From positions 1 to 14,306 of the forward strand of contig JBCCQN010000208.1 of the NCBI GenBank assembly GCA_039024315.1: a DNA stretch of 14,306 nucleotides, in the 5' to 3' direction. Shown piece after piece: positions 1 through 7,700 of the stretch. Under the pieces are notes generated by a model that had not been told where the DNA came from, ran no database searches, and saw nothing but the letters and a program-made list of their open reading frames with translations. The stretch comes from JBCAWW01 sp039024315. Its GTDB lineage: Bacteria; Bacteroidota; Bacteroidia; J057. The position numbers were made by a program, and so were the translations under genes. Within the stretch, counting starts at the first letter, position 1; each line of letters starts with the position of its first letter.

Positions 1-10
1 AGAAGATAAA

Positions 11-1510
11 ATGGACAAATTTATTCTCGCATTGGACCAGGGAACTACCAGTTCTCGGGCCATCATTTTTGACAAGAACTCCAAAATTGTCGGCACCTCT
101 CAACAAGAGTTTACTCAGATATTTCCCAAGCCCGGTTGGGTTGAGCACGATCCTATGGAGATCTGGAATTCTCAGATTGCCGTGGCTAGATCGGTATTAA
201 AAGATACGGGTATTAAGCCTAGTCAAATCGCCGCCATTGGTATCACCAATCAGCGAGAAACCACCATCGTCTGGGATAAGGAAAGCGGCAATCCCGTTTA
301 TAATGCCGTGGTTTGGCAGGATCGTAGAACGGCTTCTATCTGTGATGCTCTAACAGAAAAAGGCCTCACAGACTATGTCCGTGAGAATACGGGTCTGGTG
401 ATCGACGCCTATTTCTCCGGCACCAAAATCAAATGGATCCTAGACTATATCGCCTTCAACAATCCCGATATCAAGCAAGAAAACCTTGTCTTTGGGACCG
501 TGGATAGCTGGTTGATCTGGAACCTCACCAAAGGAGAAGTGCACGCTACGGATTACTCCAACGCCTGCCGTAGTATGGTCTATAACATCAAGGATCTCGA
601 GTGGGATGAGAAGATGTTGAATGAACTCAATATTCCCGCCAGTATGCTACCTGAAGTGCGTCCCTCTAGTGGAGACTTTGGCATGACGGATCCATCTTGG
701 TTTGAAGGCGTGCAGATTCCGATAAGAGGGGTCGCGGGCGACCAGCAAGCGGCGCTATTTGGACAAGCTTGCTTTGAACCGGGCATGGCCAAAAACACTT
801 ATGGTACTGGTTGCTTTTTGCTGATGAATACAGGCGAAGAACCCGTTTTCTCCAAAAATGGTCTGATCACCAGCCTAGGTTGGGGATTGGATGGTAAAGT
901 CAATTACGTACTCGAAGGCAGTATTTTCATTGCTGGGGCAGCGATTCAGTGGTTGCGCGACGCGCTCAAAATTCTCGACGACGCCCCAGATTCTGAATAC
1001 TACGCCAATAAATATGAAGACAATGGAGGCGTAGTCGTAGTGCCAGCCTTCGCAGGCTTAGGAGCGCCTTATTGGGACATGTATGCGCGGGGAGCCATCT
1101 TTGGTTTGACCCGCGGTACTGGTAAGGGCCATATTATCCGGGCTACGCTAGAATCTCTGGCTTATCAGACAAGAGATGTACTCGGTGCCATGCAACAAGA
1201 TGCCGATCAGGAAATCAAAACCCTCAGAGTAGATGGCGGAGCATCAGCCAACAATGTGTTGATGCAATTTCAGGCGGATATTCTCGACTCCACCGTCGAA
1301 CGCCCAGAAGTAATCGAAACGACAGCACTTGGGGCAGCCTATTTAGCAGGCTTAGCCGTTGAGTATTGGCAGATGGAGGAAATCAGTCAAAGCTGGCGCC
1401 GCGATGCAACATTCTCCCCAGATATGGCCGCCGAAAAAAGAGAAAAACTCTATGGCCAATGGCAAAAAGGAGTTAAACGTTCCATGAAATGGGAAGAAGA
1501 GGAATCTTGA
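11..1510 (+). CDS. glpK: Glycerol kinase
   Basis: Cytoplasmic ATP:glycerol 3-phosphotransferase of the FGGY sugar-kinase family; it traps glycerol as sn-glycerol 3-phosphate for glycolysis and phospholipid synthesis. The 499 residues match the usual bacterial length (about 500). Visible marks are the N-terminal phosphate-binding LALDQGTTSSRAI (residues 7-19), the glycerol-contacting R82-E83 (NQRETT), Y134 and D244-Q245 (GVAGDQQAA), the FGGY signature region around residues 355-395, and the C-terminal adenosine-binding RVDGGASANN. Residue roles are by analogy with the E. coli enzyme. The ATG at 11 gives the expected N-terminus, but only 10 bases lie upstream, so promoter and operon partners cannot be judged. 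No glycerol facilitator or glpD follows; the next gene is an unrelated rhomboid 88 bp on. No strong terminator is visible after the TGA stop. Confidence 0.97.
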   Translation: MDKFILALDQGTTSSRAIIFDKNSKIVGTSQQEFTQIFPKPGWVEHDPMEIWNSQIAVARSVLKDTGIKPSQIAAIGITNQRETTIVWDKESGNPVYNAVVWQDRRTASICDALTEKGLTDYVRENTGLVIDAYFSGTKIKWILDYIAFNNPDIKQENLVFGTVDSWLIWNLTKGEVHATDYSNACRSMVYNIKDLEWDEKMLNELNIPASMLPEVRPSSGDFGMTDPSWFEGVQIPIRGVAGDQQAALFGQACFEPGMAKNTYGTGCFLLMNTGEEPVFSKNGLITSLGWGLDGKVNYVLEGSIFIAGAAIQWLRDALKILDDAPDSEYYANKYEDNGGVVVVPAFAGLGAPYWDMYARGAIFGLTRGTGKGHIIRATLESLAYQTRDVLGAMQQDADQEIKTLRVDGGASANNVLMQFQADILDSTVERPEVIETTALGAAYLAGLAVEYWQMEEISQSWRRDATFSPDMAAEKREKLYGQWQKGVKRSMKWEEEES

Positions 1511-1547
1511 ATGAGTTAGAAAATCGTAAATAACGACTTTTCGTATA

Positions 1548-1594
1548 GTCTAATGTTTGGTTTATTTGTGTTAAGAATTTACCAAACATCAGAC
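1548..1594. promoter_or_regulatory. Inverted repeat just before the rhomboid start codon
   Basis: The arms GTCTAATGTTTGGT (1548-1561) and ACCAAACATCAGAC (1581-1594) are reverse complements at 13 of 14 positions, separated by 19 nt. The right arm ends 4 nt before the ATG at 1599. It could be an operator for a dimeric regulator or an mRNA hairpin that hides the start region. No T-run follows, so it does not look like a terminator for glpK. The function is inference. Confidence 0.6.
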
Positions 1595-1598
1595 GCAT

Positions 1599-2237
1599 AT
1601 GGATTTTAATTACTTTATCAATGCCCCGGTAGCGCTGACCATATTGATCAGCACTATCGGGATTAGTATTTGGGGACTGATCAATGAGGACATCAGGGAT
1701 AAACATACCCTCATCCCTTATGACATGATCATGTACAAAGAATATTATCGTATGCTGACCAGTGGTTGGATGCACGGTAATACACTACACCTTCTTTTCA
1801 ACATGGTGACCTTTATCTTTTTTGGCTTTATGCTAGAATATCGATTGGGGCACTGGCAATTTGGGGTACTTTATGTTGTGGGTATGCTGATTGGCAATTT
1901 GATCCCGACCTTACGCTACCGCAAAGACACTGGCTATGCGGGTAGTGTAGGAGCCTCTGGAGCGATCAGTGCTATTGTCTTGAGTGCGGTGATTTGCAAT
2001 CCTTATCTCAAGTTTGGCATCCCATTCCTGTCCAATGAGTTTCCCGTGCTACAGCTGCCGGGTTACATCGCTGCCTTTGGCTTTATTGTCTATAGCGCAG
2101 TAAACAGCCTACGCAAAGCAGAAATGCAGATCAATCATGATGCCCACCTTTGGGGCGCAATCGCTGGTATTGCGCTGACTTTTATGCTTAAGCCAAGTGT
2201 AACCACCGTCATCGAACGCTTCATCGCTTCCATCTAG
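1599..2237 (+). CDS. Rhomboid family intramembrane serine protease
   Basis: Polytopic inner-membrane serine protease that cuts transmembrane helices of other membrane proteins; the substrate cannot be told from sequence. The 212 residues fit the compact six-helix bacterial rhomboid core without an extra cytoplasmic domain. The catalytic serine is S120 in GASGAISA and the catalytic histidine is H183 in NHDAHLWGA. The HGNTLHLLFNM segment (59-69) carries H64 and N68, which correspond to the oxyanion-hole histidine and asparagine of E. coli GlpG. The first hydrophobic helix spans about residues 9-28. The ATG at 1599 gives a complete first helix and lies right behind an inverted repeat that may control it. 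The gene ends in tandem TAG TAG stops followed by hairpins. Adjacency to glpK recalls the glpG/glp linkage of enterobacteria but is probably chance. Confidence 0.93.
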   Translation: MDFNYFINAPVALTILISTIGISIWGLINEDIRDKHTLIPYDMIMYKEYYRMLTSGWMHGNTLHLLFNMVTFIFFGFMLEYRLGHWQFGVLYVVGMLIGNLIPTLRYRKDTGYAGSVGASGAISAIVLSAVICNPYLKFGIPFLSNEFPVLQLPGYIAAFGFIVYSAVNSLRKAEMQINHDAHLWGAIAGIALTFMLKPSVTTVIERFIASI

Positions 2238-2717
2238 TAGGTAATTTTCTTAGAAAATTCATAGATCGTACCTTTCGATAGCAGCCCCGCATATGTCATA
2301 TATGTGGGGCTAAGTCTTTAGGATTAAGCCTTGCTTAACGCTTAGTCCAAAGTGACAAACTGACCTAAGTATTGTAGGCTGCAGGGTGAGTATTTCTGAT
2401 CCAGCTAGAACAGGCTACAAAATTAGTTCTGAAGCTTGGTCCATCCCTTTTGGAATTGAATAAATAAAAGATCTACGCCTAATCGCTAGCCGAAATTGTA
2501 CAAGGAGCAGGCAGAAATGAGGCAAGAAAACGGCTTAAGTATTCCAGACATTATTTTCGCATTAGAAAGTGTCACTATGCACCTACTTTGCGTGTTATTT
2601 AGCCGTAATAACGATTAATCTCAATTCAAACCTTTTATGGCCAAGATGGTCTTTTATACATAAATTGAGTACATTATTCGAAACTGAAACTACAAGTCTG
2701 AAATTTTTTAAAATATC
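2238..2717. other. 480-bp intergenic region between the rhomboid and SPFH genes
   Basis: The first 110 bp hold three consecutive stem-loops: 2243-2259, 2283-2311 and 2321-2348 (GGATTAAG with CTTAGTCC, one G-U pair). The rest is A/T-rich without a convincing gene. A 33-codon frame (2517-2618) has AAGGAG upstream but nothing recognisable in its product. The 7-nt word CTTTTAT occurs twice (2632-2638, 2651-2657). The promoter of the SPFH gene must lie here, but I see no exact TAnnTTTG element. I see no tRNA or known riboswitch. Confidence 0.6.
2283..2311 (+). terminator. Strong hairpin downstream of the rhomboid gene
   Basis: AGCCCCGCATATG (2283-2295) pairs with TATATGTGGGGCT (2299-2311) over 13 positions including two G-U pairs, leaving a 3-nt loop. 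It lies 45 nt after the rhomboid stop. Only a weak T-rich tail (AAGTCTTTA) follows, so it is either a poor intrinsic terminator or an mRNA 3'-end stabiliser. A smaller hairpin, AATTTTC-TTA-GAAAATT, precedes it at 2243-2259. Confidence 0.5.
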
Positions 2718-3542
2718 ATGAACAAATCTCGTGTAATTTCTACCGCAGCGATGGTATTTGCTGGCTTCTTGTTGCTAGTATTCCTGACCTCCGGTGCGTT
2801 TGTTACCATCAAGACCGGACAAAAAGGCATCATGTTTTACAAGTTTGGTGATGGACTAGATACTGAGACGATCTACGGCCAGGGCTTTCACGTAATTGCC
2901 CCTTGGAATACAATGGTAATTTTTGATGTACGTAAGCAGGAGTTGACGGAGGAAATGGACGTACTTGCCAACAACGGTTTGAGTATTCACATCGATCTCA
3001 CCCTCCGCTATCGCCCCGAAGCGAAGAAAATCGGCCTTCTTTACAACGAAATTGGTGGGGAGTCAGAATATCGCAACAAAATTATCATTCCTGAGATCAG
3101 GTCTTCTACCCGTGAGATTATTGGTAACTATTCACCAGAAGATCTTTATTCCGCGAAAAGAGAGGAAGTCCAGGACAAAATCTTGGAGCGTACCAAAAAG
3201 GTACTGGCCGAAAACTACATTGATCTAGATGTAGTCCTGATTCGTTCTGTAGAGCTGCCAGAAAAGATCGTTGCCGCCATCGAGCGCAAGCTAGAACAGG
3301 AGCAGCAGTCTCAGGAGTACGATTTCCGTATCACCAAAGAGAAAAAAGAAGCAGAGCGTAAGCGTATTGAAGCAGAAGGTATCAAGCAGTACCAAAATAT
3401 TGTCTCTCAGAGTCTTTCGGATCGTCTCCTTCGCTGGCAAGGTATCGAAGCCACTAAGGAATTGGCCAACTCCACCAACACCAAAGTTATCGTAGTAGGT
3501 GGCGGAGACAGTGGATTGCCTTTGATCTTAGGAGGCCAGTAG
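2718..3542 (+). CDS. Prohibitin / SPFH (band 7) family membrane protein
   Basis: Membrane-anchored SPFH-domain protein. Bacterial prohibitins form large oligomeric membrane rings and are linked to membrane organisation and control of membrane proteases; the partner here is unknown. The 274 residues match the family. One N-terminal hydrophobic segment (about residues 9-31) is followed by the SPFH domain (about 30-200), with typical segments TGQKGIMFYKFGDGL, GFHVIAPWNT and DLTLRYRP. A charged, probably coiled-coil stretch rich in E, K, R and Q (about 190-225) comes next, then a short glycine-rich tail. The ATG at 2718 is preceded by an A/T-rich leader without a Shine-Dalgarno, common in Bacteroidota. 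The gene stands alone: a 480-bp gap lies upstream and a T-run terminator directly downstream. No NfeD-type protease, a frequent partner of other SPFH proteins, is adjacent. Confidence 0.92.
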   Translation: MNKSRVISTAAMVFAGFLLLVFLTSGAFVTIKTGQKGIMFYKFGDGLDTETIYGQGFHVIAPWNTMVIFDVRKQELTEEMDVLANNGLSIHIDLTLRYRPEAKKIGLLYNEIGGESEYRNKIIIPEIRSSTREIIGNYSPEDLYSAKREEVQDKILERTKKVLAENYIDLDVVLIRSVELPEKIVAAIERKLEQEQQSQEYDFRITKEKKEAERKRIEAEGIKQYQNIVSQSLSDRLLRWQGIEATKELANSTNTKVIVVGGGDSGLPLILGGQ

Positions 3543-3553
3543 ATTAGTGTTTA

Positions 3554-3568
3554 CTCCTTCGGAGAACG
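3554..3568 (+). repeat. Copy A of a short stem-loop-AACG repeat
   Basis: CTCC-TTC-GGAG-AACG: a 4-bp stem, a TTC triloop and an AACG tail, followed by CTCATTCA. It lies between the SPFH stop and its terminator. The same layout with different but compensating stem bases is found at 10625-10639 (+), 10723-10737 (-) and 13316-13330 (+). Confidence 0.5.
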
Positions 3569-3578
3569 CTCATTCAAG

Positions 3579-3617
3579 CCGCAGGCAGGATTTAAGTCCG
3601 GTCTGCGGTATTTTTTT
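3579..3617 (+). terminator. Rho-independent terminator of the SPFH gene
   Basis: CCGCAGGC (3579-3586) pairs with GTCTGCGG (3601-3608) with one G-U pair. An inner GGA/TCC pairing extends the stem, and a run of seven T (3611-3617) follows. It reads in the + direction. The T-run overlaps the stop codon of the converging methyltransferase gene (3616-3618). Confidence 0.85.
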
Positions 3618-4365
3618 AGGGGCTCTGGCTAAAGATGAGACAATGCTGCCTAGGCAGCATGGATTTATTTTCGACCAAACTTAGGCCAACCGCCTTCATT
3701 TCTTTTTCCACTTGGGCCGCCGTCATCTTATGGAGCCGTTTGATGGGCACGCTGGGGTCTTCGCCTCTATACTCCACGAGTACGACTCTAGCGTTCGGCG
3801 ATAGAGCCGTAACAATCCCCTCCATCATCTCCCTAGGATAGGAAAACTCGTGATATACATCTACCATCAAGACGAGATCGACGCTTTGGGGAGGAAGCCT
3901 CGGATCGTCCTCTGTCCCGAGGATAAACTCAATATTGTCCAAGCCCTTTTGCTTTTGTTTGGTGGCCATAATGTCAAGCATCTCCTGTTGAATATCGACG
4001 GCTTTGACGCCTCCTTCGGGTACCAGCGGCGCAATCTTAAAGGTAAAATAGCCCGATCCGGCCCCAATATCGGCCACTATGTCGGTAGGTTTTAAGGCCA
4101 AAGCTTCTATTAGCAAACTGCCTTTTTCTTCTGCCTCTCGCTCTGGTCGTTCTAGCCAACCCGCCCCGAAATGTCCCATCACTTGTGAGATTTCGCGACC
4201 CATATAGTATTTGCCGATCCCATCATAACTTTGTTTGCCTTGGGTATAGATAGCCGCTTCCGGTGGTGTTGCTTGTGGATTTTCACCTTCGGTGGAACGC
4301 TGGCTCATTTGCGAGGCTTGATTGCAGGCGAAGAGACTTAGGCATACAAGTAGAATAAGTCGCAT
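3616..4365 (-). CDS. Class I SAM-dependent methyltransferase with lipoprotein-like N-terminus
   Basis: Methyltransferase with a Rossmann-like SAM-binding fold (PF13649/PF13847 type); the substrate is unknown. The 249 residues carry motif I DIGAGSGYF at 99-107, an acidic ribose-contact region VKAVDIQQEM (120-129), and the post-motif segment VDLVLMVDVYHEF (162-174). The N-terminus MRLILLVCLSLFACNQ looks like a lipoprotein signal peptide with its lipid-modified cysteine at C14 (LFAC; the phenylalanine at -2 is unusual). A polar linker follows to about residue 45. If this is right the enzyme is exported, where free SAM is not expected. An internal start at M20 would remove the signal and give a cytosolic enzyme, but the protein upstream of it is too signal-like to dismiss. 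The gene converges on the SPFH gene and diverges from the M36 protease gene, with 409 bp between their starts. Confidence 0.85.
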   Translation of the reverse strand: MRLILLVCLSLFACNQASQMSQRSTEGENPQATPPEAAIYTQGKQSYDGIGKYYMGREISQVMGHFGAGWLERPEREAEEKGSLLIEALALKPTDIVADIGAGSGYFTFKIAPLVPEGGVKAVDIQQEMLDIMATKQKQKGLDNIEFILGTEDDPRLPPQSVDLVLMVDVYHEFSYPREMMEGIVTALSPNARVVLVEYRGEDPSVPIKRLHKMTAAQVEKEMKAVGLSLVENKSMLPRQHCLIFSQSP

Positions 4366-4774
4366 GGTAGATTGGAATTAGTCCTATAGTTGATCTTAAT
4401 TATAGAGTAGCAAGTATCCCAATAGCTATCGGGATACTTGCTACTCAGTACTTAATATCAAAGTCAGAAGGGACTCGATTTGTTATTGCTTAATTTGTAG
4501 GCTGGGCGAATTAAGGTAGGCATCAAAGTTTGCTATTTGCGTTAGTTCCAGGAGACAAGGCATCTAAAAATGTAACGTTCGGTCAATTATGCTCAACAAC
4601 TTACAGTTTGTCAGATTTGTAAACCATTGATTGTCAACTATTAAGCGAACGATCGTTAGTTTTTTTGGGAATAAAAGTCCAAAAAGGGGAGGATTTTCCC
4701 CCTTCAAATTGTCTTAATAGTGTTTTAACACTAATGTAATAAGCTACATCATCCATCAAACTTTACCATTTTCT
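4366..4774. other. 409-bp divergent intergenic region between methyltransferase and M36 protease
   Basis: No gene is visible. The region holds a perfect 16-bp-arm palindrome (4405-4446), a 10-bp palindrome AACGATCGTT (4648-4657) followed by GTAG-less T-rich DNA (run of seven or more T at about 4660), a GGGGA/TCCCC hairpin (4686-4701), and TAGTGT-TTTA-ACACTA (4718-4733) 41 bp before the protease start. Both flanking genes must have promoters here. I find TACAGTTTG (near 4601), which is one base longer than the Bacteroidota -7 consensus TAnnTTTG, but no clean match. Confidence 0.55.
4405..4446. repeat. Long perfect palindrome
   Basis: GAGTAGCAAGTATCCC (4405-4420) is the exact reverse complement of GGGATACTTGCTACTC (4431-4446). 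The 10-nt centre AATAGCTATC itself holds the palindrome ATAGCTAT, so the stem can extend past one mismatch. It lies between two divergent genes, so it is not a terminator for either, and it has no T-run. It may be a dispersed palindromic repeat or an element end; copy number in the genome is unknown. Confidence 0.75.
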
Positions 4775-7700
4775 ATGAACACCTTTCGAACGCTAGGTGT
4801 CATACTGCTATTGGCAGTAGGCACTGCGCAAAGTGCATGGGCCCAGGGCTCGGTTGAGCCCATTGCCCAAAAGTATCTGCTTGAACATCAAACTGAACTA
4901 GGCCTCAGCCAAGCAGATATTCAAAATTGGGTCATTACCGACTCATATACTTCCTCTCACAACCAAGTCCAACACCTTTATATTCGCCAGACCCATCAGG
5001 ATATTGAGATTTTCAATGCCGTAGCAAACTTCAATATCTGGCAAGGTCGGGTCATGAGCATGGGCGATCGTCTAGAACGTAATGTTGCAACGCGAGTCAA
5101 TACAGTTCAGCCCAGCTTAACGCCTTTTCAAGCTATTGAGGCCGCAGCCAATCATCTCGGTCTTACGGCTACAGAACCTATTACTGCGATCCAGCCGATT
5201 AGCACCAAAGAATTTATCTTCAACAAAGCCGGTCTCTCCCTTCGGGAAATTCCCGTAAAGTTGATGTACCAACCGATGCCAGAAGGCGAGATCCTACTCG
5301 CTTGGAACCTTAGCATCCTCATACCTAATGGCCAACACTGGTGGAACATGCGCATCGATGCCAATACGGGCGCCTTACTCCACAAAAACGATTGGATCGT
5401 TCATTGTGATTTTGAGGACCCACTTCATCTCCACAATTTCGTTCCGACTACAAATCATAAACCTGCTGGCCCCGCCCATACGCTCCATCCAGAGCATAGT
5501 ATGATGCCAGCTCAATATCGAGTAATTCCTACTCCATTCGAGAGTCCCAATCACGGCCCCAATGTTCTGGTAACTGATCCTGCAGATGCAGTAGCCTCTC
5601 CTTTTGGCTGGCACGATATTGATGGTGCTGCTGGCGCAGAATACACCATCACTCGTGGTAACAATGTATTTGCCTACGAGGACCGTGATGCCGATAACAG
5701 TCCTGGCTTCTCACCAGATGGTGGTCCAAACTTAGTGTTTGATTATCCTTATAACCTCAATCAGCCCGCTCCGGGCTATCAGGACGCTTCTGTTACTAAC
5801 CTGTTTTACTGGAATAACCTCATGCACGACGTTTGGTATCACTACGGCTTTGATGAGGCTAGTGGCAACTTCCAGACCAATAATTACGGTAACGGTGGTC
5901 TAGGTAATGACGAAGTAGAAGCTGAAGCCCAAGACGGTGGCGGTACAAACAACGCCAACTTTGGTACCCCTGGTGATGGTCAGAATCCACGCATGCAAAT
6001 GTTTCTCTGGACAGCTGGCGGGGCAAATAACAATCTATTAGATATCAATTCACCCAGTGGCATAGCCGGTAATTATACCGCTGTAGATGCGACTTTTGGT
6101 CCAGGTGTTCCTACTACGCCTATCACTCAGGATTTGGTACTGGTTGAGGATGGCACTAACCCAGACGTCAATGATGCTTGTGATGCGATTACTAATGCAG
6201 CTGCTATCAATGGCAAGATCGCCTTCATTCGCCGCGGCAATTGTACCTTTGTTTCTAAGGTAGAAGCTGCGCAGAACGCTGGTGCCGTCGCCGTAATCGT
6301 CTGGAACAATGTCGGTGGGGCTCCCTTTGGTATGGGAGGAGCAAGTAATACCATCAACATCCCTTCGGTTATGATTTCGCTCAATGACGGTAATGCTATC
6401 TTAGCCGAAATCAATGCGGGTAATACCGTAAACGGTACTTTGGTTAATGCCAATCCTACCTTCGATCGAGATGGAGATTTTGATAATGGCGTAATCGCCC
6501 ACGAATACACCCATGGTATCTCTAACCGTTTGACCGGCGGTGGAAATAACGCTAGCTGTCTTTTTGGCGCTGAGCAAATGGGGGAAGGTTGGAGCGACTG
6601 GTACGGCCTCATGGTGACTTTAGATACCAACTTCGTCAATCGTGGCATTGGTACTTATGCTGCTGGTCAGCCCACCAATGGTCAAGGCATTCGCCCTGCA
6701 CAATATTCTCCCAGTACTGCCATCAACAATTTCACTTACGCATCTACCAACTTCGCCAACCAAACTAGCCAGCCGCACGGTATTGGTTTTGTTTGGGCCA
6801 CGATGCTATGGGATATGACCTTGATGTTGATTGATCAATATGGCTTCGATCCCAATATCTATACAGGCACTGGTGGTAACAACATTGCTATGCAATTGGT
6901 CACCGATGGTTTGAAACTCCAGCCTTGTAATCCAGGCTTTGTGGATGGACGTGATGCGATCCTTATGGCTGACTCTATCAATTATGGTGGAGCCAATCAA
7001 TGTCTAATCTGGGAGGCTTTCGCCGCTCGTGGGCTTGGCTTCAGCGCCAATCAAGGCAGTCCAGCTAGTCGAACTGATCAGGTAGAGGCTTTTGATCTAC
7101 CCCCGATTTGTTTGACTCCGGTTACGCCTCCATCCGCAGCCTTTAGTATCCAAACGATCAAAGATTGTCGCGGTGAGTTCACTTTTGATGATAACTCTAC
7201 TGATGTCCCTCAGACTTGGGATTGGGACTTTGGCGACGGAAATACTTCTAGCCAACAAGAGCCTACTCACACTTACGCTGCTAGTGGCGTTTATACCGTA
7301 AGATTGATCGTGACCAATACAATCGGTAGCGACACCACTTTCCAGACTGTAGTAGTTTCTCTACCAGTTGAGCCTACCGCTGCGGATATCACTTATTGTC
7401 CCGGTGGCAACGCTGCCTTTAATGCGACTAGCACAGGTACCACTTATTGGTATGATGGTAACCAACAGTTTTTGGCAACGGGTGATCTTTACCTACTGTT
7501 CAATTTGAATAGCGATACCTCACTTTTTGCCCAAAATGTGATCGAGTTCCCACCACAAAATGTAGGACCTCTCACCGGTGCTATTGGAGGTGGTGGTTAT
7601 CACAATACCGGTTTCACCGGAACGCTTAATTTTGAAGCTTTCCAAGAACTGACTATTGTGTCAGCTTGGCTAGATGCGGGCTCTGCCGGTCCTCGTACGA

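Noticed and set aside
1517..1543. GAAAATCG...CGACTTTTC pairing after glpK as a terminator
   Set aside because: The stem is A/T-rich, broken by an unpaired base and has no T-run, so it does not support a terminator call.
1473..1775. 100-codon frame on the minus strand across the glpK-rhomboid junction
   Set aside because: It overlaps two clear genes on the opposite strand and its product resembles nothing. It is a shadow frame.
4601..4609. TACAGTTTG as the -7 element of the protease promoter
   Set aside because: It has three bases instead of two between TA and TTTG, and no TTG lies at the right distance upstream that I could confirm.
5239..5256. TCCC-TTC-GGGA inside the M36 gene as another repeat copy
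   Set aside because: It lacks the AACG tail and lies in conserved coding sequence of the propeptide, so the TTC-loop hairpin is probably chance.
6127..6648. 173-codon frame on the minus strand inside the M36 protease
   Set aside because: It is antisense to the PA insert and the catalytic core, which are strongly supported on the plus strand. The product is low-complexity and S/P/T-rich.
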